DNA of 32,646 nucleotides from Gammaproteobacteria bacterium. Lineage in GTDB: Bacteria > Pseudomonadota > Gammaproteobacteria > Pseudomonadales > Azotimanducaceae. Below the pieces are notes generated by a model. That model ran no database searches, was not told where the DNA came from, and saw only the letters and a program-made list of their open reading frames with translations. The stretch is taken from assembly GCA_026707905.1 (NCBI GenBank), contig JAPOVY010000036.1:1-32646 (forward strand). The letters are read 5' to 3'. The translations under genes and the position numbers were made by a program. Positions 27,995 through 32,646 of the stretch are shown here, piece after piece. Each line of letters starts with the position of its first letter. Position 1 is the first letter of the stretch.

Positions 27995-29050
27995 ATGTCT
28001 GAAGACAAACTTCGTGTGGCATTCATCGGTGCGGGTGGCATTGCAGGCACCCACATGCGTTATCTAAGTGCAATGCCGGACGTCGAGCTCGTCGCTGCGT
28101 CAGACGTTATCGAAGCTAGCGTCAAGCGACGCTGTGATGAATTTGGCATACCGCATTCGTTTACTGATTACGAAGCCATGCTAAATACCATCGAAGCGGA
28201 TGCAGTCAGCGTCTGTACCCCCAACGGCCTACATGCGCCCTGCACCATCGCCGCGCTAGAAGCCGGTTTCGATGTCATTGTCGAAAAACCACTTGCCATG
28301 AGTGCGGTTGCAGGGCAACAAATGCTTGATGCCGCGCGCGAACACGACAAGAAGCTCGTAATTGGCTTTCAGCATCGCTATGAAGCGCGCACCAACTTTC
28401 TCAAGCAGGCCGTCGATGACGGTGGACTCGGCAACATCCTCTATGGTCGCGTTCAAGCGTTACGTCGGCGAGGCATTCCAAATTGGGGAGTGTTCGGGCG
28501 CAAAGATCTTCAGGGAGGCGGTCCACTGATTGATATCGGTGTACATGTACTTGAAACGACCCATTTCGTGATGGGGTCGCCAAAGCCGATTTCTGCGACC
28601 GGGGTGATGCACACCTACCTAGGTGATAAACCTTCCAGTGTTATCTCCCAGTGGCCAAATTGGGATCACAAAACGTACACCGTCGAAGATTTAGCAGTTG
28701 GTCACATTCGTTTCGAGAACGGCACTTCGCTCAGCATTGAGGCGAGTTTCGCCGCTCATATCGAGAAAAACGAGTGGAACTTCACCCTAATGGGGGACAA
28801 AGGAGGCGCGACGTGGGATCCACCGCAGTTGTTTAGCGATCAACACGACCACATGGTAAACTCACAACCACACTGGCTGCCTTCAGGTCAAGCAGCCGAT
28901 CCGTTTCGCAAGAAAATGCGCAATTGGGTCGATCACGTTCTCCACGACAAACCCACCATGGCACCCGCCGAACACGGCTTGATGGTCCAGAAGATGCTCG
29001 ATGGGCTCTATGAATCCGCGGAGAAAGGTTCCGAAGTCTCGATCACGTAA
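27995..29050 (+). CDS. Gfo/Idh/MocA-family NAD(P)-dependent oxidoreductase
   Basis: The 351-residue enzyme has an N-terminal Rossmann domain opening VAFIGAGGIAGTHMRYL (nucleotide-binding GxGGxxG-type loop), the family EKP motif in VEKPLAM, and a C-terminal alpha/beta domain with GGPLIDIGVHVLE, where the Asp and His of the active site are expected. Members oxidise or reduce sugars, inositols and related polyols. Start: ATG at 27995; an overlapping ATG at 27991 is out of frame and closes after three codons. It lies 46 bases after the TonB receptor, likely one transcript. The 3' end overlaps the convergent enoyl-CoA hydratase gene by 8 bases. Exact substrate unknown. Confidence 0.9.
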   Translation: MSEDKLRVAFIGAGGIAGTHMRYLSAMPDVELVAASDVIEASVKRRCDEFGIPHSFTDYEAMLNTIEADAVSVCTPNGLHAPCTIAALEAGFDVIVEKPLAMSAVAGQQMLDAAREHDKKLVIGFQHRYEARTNFLKQAVDDGGLGNILYGRVQALRRRGIPNWGVFGRKDLQGGGPLIDIGVHVLETTHFVMGSPKPISATGVMHTYLGDKPSSVISQWPNWDHKTYTVEDLAVGHIRFENGTSLSIEASFAAHIEKNEWNFTLMGDKGGATWDPPQLFSDQHDHMVNSQPHWLPSGQAADPFRKKMRNWVDHVLHDKPTMAPAEHGLMVQKMLDGLYESAEKGSEVSIT

Positions 29051-29783
29051 CGCGTTTCGGTCCGCCACTTCGCTTTGGCGCGTTGCGCGTGGCAATATCA
29101 AACCATTCGTCGGCAGGTACGTTGCGGTAGCCCCGCATCATGCGTTTTATTGATACCAACGCATCCTTTGGATAGCCCGCCAACTCTTCGCATATTGACT
29201 TTGCTGCACTGACCGTATCCGTCGTGGCTGGCGCCGCGTAAGCGATACCGAGACGATGTAGATCTGTACCCGTGAATCGCTTACCAGTTAACGTCAATTG
29301 CGCAATCACGTTTTCACTGTGTCGTAGGTTAAGCCACGCAAGGTTGTACGGCGCACCCATCCCTTGTCTAACCTCGCCGACTTGCAGGTAAGAGTCATCC
29401 CCAACCACCAGCAGATCGGCTGCAAGGGCTAGTGCAGCGCCGCCATTGATGGCGAATTTCTCAAGCGCAACGACGATCGGCTTGCTGCAGTCGTACAAGG
29501 CCGCATGCGTTCGTCGCCACGTCGACTGAAAATTTGCTAGCCAATCCGGCGGCGGATCCCGGTTGAACTCCTTCAGATTGAGACCGGAACAAAATGCGCC
29601 GTCCGCCCCTCGCAACATCAGGAGTCGCGTCGCAGGATCCGCATCCGCTGATTGAATCGCTGCCGCGAGTTGCTCTCCAAGTGGACCCGTGATCGCATTT
29701 CGAGTTTCTGGCTGGTTGAGCACGAGCTCTGACCATCCCTCGTGTTCGATCGTCAAGACTAGATCAGTCACGTAGGCTTCCAT
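29043..29783 (-). CDS. Enoyl-CoA hydratase/isomerase family protein
   Basis: The 246-residue crotonase-fold protein has the CoA-binding and oxyanion-hole segments: QPETRNAITGPL, GADGAFCSGLNLKEF and NGGAALALAADLLVVGDD. Of the two catalytic glutamates of true hydratases, the one in GGGCELA is replaced by Ala (NGGAALA) while the second (GQPE) is kept as VGEV. Single-Glu members are often isomerases or act on special acyl groups, so I avoid a specific name. The ATG at 29783 has no good ribosome site; a GTG at 29771 has GGAAG 5 bases ahead and is a credible alternative. It is convergent with the dehydrogenase and divergent from the small gene at 29878. Confidence 0.88.
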   Translation of the reverse strand: MEAYVTDLVLTIEHEGWSELVLNQPETRNAITGPLGEQLAAAIQSADADPATRLLMLRGADGAFCSGLNLKEFNRDPPPDWLANFQSTWRRTHAALYDCSKPIVVALEKFAINGGAALALAADLLVVGDDSYLQVGEVRQGMGAPYNLAWLNLRHSENVIAQLTLTGKRFTGTDLHRLGIAYAAPATTDTVSAAKSICEELAGYPKDALVSIKRMMRGYRNVPADEWFDIATRNAPKRSGGPKRVT

Positions 29784-29799
29784 TCGTGGTATTTACGAG

Positions 29800-29860
29800 T
29801 ATGGTAGTTCTCCGCTAGAAGCCAACTATGATTTTTACAGCTACCATAACGTTGCGCAAC
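29800..29860. repeat. Paired inverted repeats in the divergent gap 29784-29877
   Basis: TATGGTAG (29800-29807) and CTACCATA (29841-29848) are exact complements 33 bases apart, and a separate 10-base perfect palindrome GTTGCGCAAC lies at 29851-29860. The left arm overlaps a weak minus-strand -10 (CATACT) with TTGGCT 16 bases upstream, a possible promoter for the hydratase-family gene. Two dyads in a 94-base gap between divergent genes suggest regulation of one or both; no protein can be named. Confidence 0.4.
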
Positions 29861-29877
29861 TAACCTACCGACGAACC

Positions 29878-30285
29878 ATGGCCATACGAGATTTCTCTTT
29901 CACCACGCTCAAAGGAAAGGCGAAGGGTCTGGTGCAAAAGGCTCGATTACCTGCAAAGGACGTGGCACTGGTCGTTCGCAATACCGTTGGCGACTTGGAT
30001 AAGGAGTCGTTTAGAGCGTGGTACGAGTCGCTCGACGTTAAGAAACGTAGCCGTATTGACAAGGTCACAGACCGCCTCGATCAAATGATCAAGGACAAAG
30101 CGCGACAACGGACTGACGCTCGCATCGCAACGGCAGGACGACTGCCTAACGAGCTCAGTGCGGAACAGTACGAGGTAATTTACCGGGAAGAATTGGACGA
30201 GATCAAGAACAGCCTAAAACTTGGCGCTCTTCAGGGCGCACTTGGCGTCGCGTTAGCGTCCCTAGGTATCAATCTGTGGATTTGA
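29878..30285 (+). CDS. Conserved-looking hypothetical protein, helical with hydrophobic C-terminus
   Basis: I do not recognise this 135-residue protein. It is basic at the N-terminus, predicted to be largely helical, very rich in Lys, Arg, Asp and Glu through residues 35-110, and ends in a hydrophobic stretch (GALQGALGVALASLGINLWI) that could anchor it to or insert it in the membrane. It has no signal peptide. The ATG at 29878 lacks a Shine-Dalgarno sequence. A second small gene follows after 4 bases, with a start coupled to this stop, so the two likely act together. No domain, metal site or catalytic pattern is visible. Confidence 0.72.
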   Translation: MAIRDFSFTTLKGKAKGLVQKARLPAKDVALVVRNTVGDLDKESFRAWYESLDVKKRSRIDKVTDRLDQMIKDKARQRTDARIATAGRLPNELSAEQYEVIYREELDEIKNSLKLGALQGALGVALASLGINLWI

Positions 30286-30289
30286 CCCT

Positions 30290-30556
30290 ATGCTAGGTCG
30301 CGTCATCGCATGGTCTGCATTCGCCGTGTGGTTGCGAAGTTTTTGGCGTACGTCGACTTGGTTCGGTCCCGTGGTCGTTGCGGCACTAACCATCGTCCTA
30401 ATCTCATTCGCACACAGCGAATATCTAGATTTTGCCGCAGCTGCACAAACGAATCAACATGTCATGCTCTCATTCGTATTTAAGTGGGGTCTAATCGCCG
30501 TTGTTTCGATCGTTGCCTTTTTTCGCAGTTTTGCGAAAAAGAAGTCGAAAGGCTAA
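30290..30556 (+). CDS. Small hypothetical membrane protein
   Basis: The 88-residue protein has two predicted membrane segments (about 24-42 and 62-79) with a short polar link and a strongly basic tail (FAKKKSKG), so the tail is probably cytoplasmic. Family unknown to me. It starts 4 bases after the stop of the 135-residue gene, which points to translational coupling and a joint role. Its final codons encode a nearly perfect DNA inverted repeat (30517-30541) produced by Phe and Lys runs. A non-coding 123-base stretch with two overlapping stem-loops follows before the convergent MATE gene. Confidence 0.66.
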   Translation: MLGRVIAWSAFAVWLRSFWRTSTWFGPVVVAALTIVLISFAHSEYLDFAAAAQTNQHVMLSFVFKWGLIAVVSIVAFFRSFAKKKSKG

Positions 30557-30614
30557 TGCAACCAGCGCAACCACTCGGCATGAGCAGCAACCTCTCAGTT
30601 CCCAACTACCAGAA

Positions 30615-30652
30615 GGGGTTGATCTCAATCGACCTCGTTCTGCAGCAGAGCG
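30615..30652. terminator. Candidate stem-loop pair between convergent genes
   Basis: GGGGTTGAT-CTCA-ATCGACCTC (30615-30636) forms a 9-bp stem with two G-U pairs as RNA, and CGTTCTG-CAG-CAGAGCG (30636-30652) forms a second 7-bp stem with one G-U pair. The position between converging transcripts suits termination, but neither stem has a T-run on either side, so this may only be a pause or an mRNA-end structure. Confidence 0.3.
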
Positions 30653-30679
30653 CATCTTAGACGAACCTCCGCCGTGACG

Positions 30680-32122
30680 TTACACAGGTGGCGGCTCGCG
30701 ACGTCCTGAAATGTAAGCGTTCGCGGTGCGCTTCACTCGGATCGATAATCCAAGCGCTGCTGCCGCCAAGCCAGCACAGAGTCCCCACCAAAACCCCACC
30801 ACGCCTACTGGTTCTTCGGTAATCCAACCAAATCCAAACGCGAGACCGATCGGCATTCCTATCCCCCAGTATGCGGCGATAGCAATGAACATTGGTTTGG
30901 TCGTGTCCTTGTAGCCTCGTAACGAACCCATCATCACAACCTGCGCACAGTCGAAGAGCTGGAAGAACGCACAATACAGAAATAGCATCGAAGCCAGAGC
31001 AACGACCTGTGGTTCGTCGTTGTAGAGCGTTACCAGCTGTTTGCGACCGAGCAACATCACGATGGCTGAAACGCAACCGACGGCGAGTGCCGTCGTAATT
31101 GCGACCCGTACGGTCAACCACGCATGGCCGAATTCACGCGCTCCGACGCTGGCACCGACTCGAATCGTGCTTGCCATGCCAATCGCCAATGGAATCATGA
31201 ACGCTACACCTGCGAAGCTTGTTGCGATGTTGTGACTCGCAACCACATCGACCCCGAAACGACCGATCAGCATCACGATACCTGAAAAGAAAGCGACCTC
31301 TGCAAAAATGCTGGTACCGATAGGGAATCCCAGCCGCACCAAACGACCAATCTCAGCGAAATCGGGCTTGTCAAAGCGCTGGAACACACCGGAGCGACGA
31401 ATACGGGTCGTGAATACGGCGATCGCGATCGCGAAGAACTGAATCCAAAATACGATCGCTGACGAAACGCCGCATCCGATTCCGCCTTGGCCTTCGATTC
31501 CAAACGCTCCGTTTACGAAGATCATGTTGAGCGGAATCTTGAGACCCAGACTCATCAAACCGATGATCATCGCCGGTAAGGTGAGTGCCAATCCCTCACA
31601 AAGATTTCGAAACACGAAGTAACCAAACAATGCGAAGATTCCCCAGGCTTGCGCTTGAAGGAAACCTACGGCGATCGGAATACCTACTGGATCGACATCG
31701 AAAAACTCGTAGATCTGTTGTGCGTTCAACAGTACGATGATTACCACGATCGCACCTGCGAAAGCGATCCACCCAGCCTGTCTTGCGACTGCGCCGGTCT
31801 CCTTCGCACGACCCGCACCGTACAGTTGTGCGACAGTCGGAGTGACTGCGAATAGCAACCCGGAAGTAAGCAACATCGTCGGCCAAAAGAGCGACGCTCC
31901 CAACCCAATACCGGCCAAATCGGCGGCACTCACATGTCCAGCGAAGATCAGGTCGATGATCGACATACCCATCTGAGACATTTGCGTCAACACGATAGGC
32001 GCTCCAAGAACCGACAGAGCCTTTAACTCACTCCGTGCGGTTCGCACCGGCGTTGCTAGGCCGAGCTCGAAGCTTGTTGTACTAGATTTGGATGCGACTT
32101 CGGTGCCGCTTTCAGTAGCCAT
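30680..32122 (-). CDS. MATE-family multidrug/Na+ efflux transporter, NorM-like
   Basis: The 480-residue inner-membrane protein has the twelve-helix MATE pattern. The N-terminal lobe contains QMSQMGMSIIDLIFAGHVSA, where the acidic residue of helix 1 that binds the coupling cation in NorM is the Asp, followed by ADLAGIGLGAS. The second lobe repeats the layout (RLGFPIGTSIFAEVAFFSG and IPLAIGMASTIRVGASVGA). It exports cationic or amphipathic compounds in exchange for Na+ or H+; substrates cannot be predicted. The ATG at 32122 has no ribosome site: it is preceded by an A/T-rich 6-bp hairpin (TGCGTT to AACGCA, 32122-32142). A 30-residue Ser/Thr-rich tail precedes helix 1. The gene converges on the small unknown pair and is divergent from the lipoprotein gene. 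Confidence 0.93.
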   Translation of the reverse strand: MATESGTEVASKSSTTSFELGLATPVRTARSELKALSVLGAPIVLTQMSQMGMSIIDLIFAGHVSAADLAGIGLGASLFWPTMLLTSGLLFAVTPTVAQLYGAGRAKETGAVARQAGWIAFAGAIVVIIVLLNAQQIYEFFDVDPVGIPIAVGFLQAQAWGIFALFGYFVFRNLCEGLALTLPAMIIGLMSLGLKIPLNMIFVNGAFGIEGQGGIGCGVSSAIVFWIQFFAIAIAVFTTRIRRSGVFQRFDKPDFAEIGRLVRLGFPIGTSIFAEVAFFSGIVMLIGRFGVDVVASHNIATSFAGVAFMIPLAIGMASTIRVGASVGAREFGHAWLTVRVAITTALAVGCVSAIVMLLGRKQLVTLYNDEPQVVALASMLFLYCAFFQLFDCAQVVMMGSLRGYKDTTKPMFIAIAAYWGIGMPIGLAFGFGWITEEPVGVVGFWWGLCAGLAAAALGLSIRVKRTANAYISGRREPPPV

Positions 32123-32151
32123 GCGTTAAAAAACAAAACGCAGCTTGCCGG

Positions 32152-32213
32152 TCGCACGTGTTGTGCGAGACGGTGCTGCGAGGGATTAAGGACGCAATTA
32201 TCGAAGGATTAAG
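32152..32213. repeat. Dyad and direct repeats in the MATE/lipoprotein divergent gap
   Basis: TCGCAC-GTGTT-GTGCGA (32152-32168) is a perfect 6-bp dyad, and GGATTAAG occurs twice in direct orientation (32183-32190 and 32206-32213), 23 bases apart start to start, about two helical turns. Both lie between the MATE start (32122) and the lipoprotein start (32271). They may be regulator sites. No clear sigma70 promoter was picked out here. Confidence 0.35.
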
Positions 32214-32270
32214 ATGAAATGACAGTTTATCCAGACACGTCAGCTAACGTGGTCCGAACTTAGGTGTCTA

Positions 32271-32646
32271 ATGACGAGATTGACAGGAAGCAGGTATGTC
32301 GTGAAGCTGGTTACTACTTCGATAATCGCAACAGCGTTGTTACTTACGAGTGCTTGTGCCACTCAACCGAAGAATATCCCAGCAGCTGAAGTGTCGTCGA
32401 TCAGATATCGATTGCTTCCATGCAGTGACCTATTTAACGAACTGAAGAACGCAATTCAGGAACGCGACGCCTTTATTAAACAGCAACTTGATGATCGGAG
32501 TAGGGACATCAGATCGAATATCTTTTGGCCTGGTTCAGGTTCGCTGAACACCGACCATGAATACGAAGTAGCTGAAAGCAAAGGCAAAGTGGGTTGTGAA
32601 AATAATCTTCTGCAAATTCCACATATAAAAATGCGCCCGATCGCGA
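32271..32646 (+). CDS. Small lipoprotein, 3' end beyond the window
   Basis: An open frame of 125 codons runs off the window edge with no stop. It encodes a signal ending LLLTSACATQP, with the predicted acylated Cys at about residue 29, then PKNIPAAEVSSIRYRLLPC and a charged helical region. From memory, this resembles a small proteobacterial lipoprotein family in which a Val-Ser-Pro-x-x-Tyr segment is followed by a Cys and a FWP motif (here NIFWPGSG); the match is loose. ATG 32271 has AGGTG 4 bases ahead. GTG at 32301 (MKLVTT) also has an AGG nearby and gives a tidier signal peptide. Function unknown. Confidence 0.75.
   Translation, partial: MTRLTGSRYVVKLVTTSIIATALLLTSACATQPKNIPAAEVSSIRYRLLPCSDLFNELKNAIQERDAFIKQQLDDRSRDIRSNIFWPGSGSLNTDHEYEVAESKGKVGCENNLLQIPHIKMRPIA

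Noticed and set aside
30517-30541. TTTTTCGCA-GTTT-TGCGAAAAA inverted repeat as a terminator
   Set aside because: It lies inside the coding end of the 88-residue gene, the T-run is on the 5' arm, and it is explained by Phe and Lys codon runs.

Overview
The window comes from a compact, roughly half-GC proteobacterial chromosome, most likely a free-living gammaproteobacterium. Gene order in the first 20 kb matches two gammaproteobacterial housekeeping blocks: the nnr-tsaE-amiB-mutL-miaA-hflX-hflK-hflC-purA cluster and the DUF1249(yqiB)-cpdA-parE-parC cluster. Details fit Pseudomonas-type relatives better than enterics: AmiB carries a LysM domain, MutL has the endonuclease motif, and a RhdA-type rhodanese precedes psd. 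I cannot name a genus. No tRNA, rRNA, CRISPR array, insertion sequence or prophage was seen.

Layout. 1-10029 (minus): one long co-directional cluster for NAD(P)HX repair, t6A synthesis, cell-wall cleavage, mismatch repair, tRNA isopentenylation, ribosome rescue, membrane protease control and, cut by the window edge, purine synthesis. The usual hfq between miaA and hflX is missing. 10048-13317: queG (plus), orn (minus), rhdA-psd (plus), packed with overlapping ends. 13304-20374 (minus): DUF1249-cpdA-parE-parC-efp-epmA, with a good sigma70 promoter at 20487-20515. 20556-23627 (minus): a complete TRAP transporter, dctP-dctQ-dctM, preceded by a NUDIX hydrolase. 24302-24940 (minus): a decayed hicAB toxin-antitoxin locus with an intact HicB antitoxin, a broken hicA and a likely operator. 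25429-29050 (plus): a TonB-dependent receptor and a Gfo/Idh/MocA dehydrogenase, probably one uptake and catabolic unit. 29043-32122: an enoyl-CoA hydratase/isomerase-family gene, two small unknown genes and a MATE exporter. From 32271 (plus): the start of a small lipoprotein gene that runs off the window.

The main points for a second look are the hicA remnant, which I reconstructed by reading through an in-frame TGA; the missing hfq together with an HflX whose family signature is eroded; a ParC whose quinolone-contact serine is valine; a perfect -10 box placed to give a leaderless nnr mRNA; palindromes upstream of the TonB receptor and the small unknown gene pair; and a hairpin between the Shine-Dalgarno sequence and the start codon of mutL. 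I found no convincing new multi-gene system. Most of the window is ordinary housekeeping DNA in an unusually tight arrangement with many non-ATG starts.
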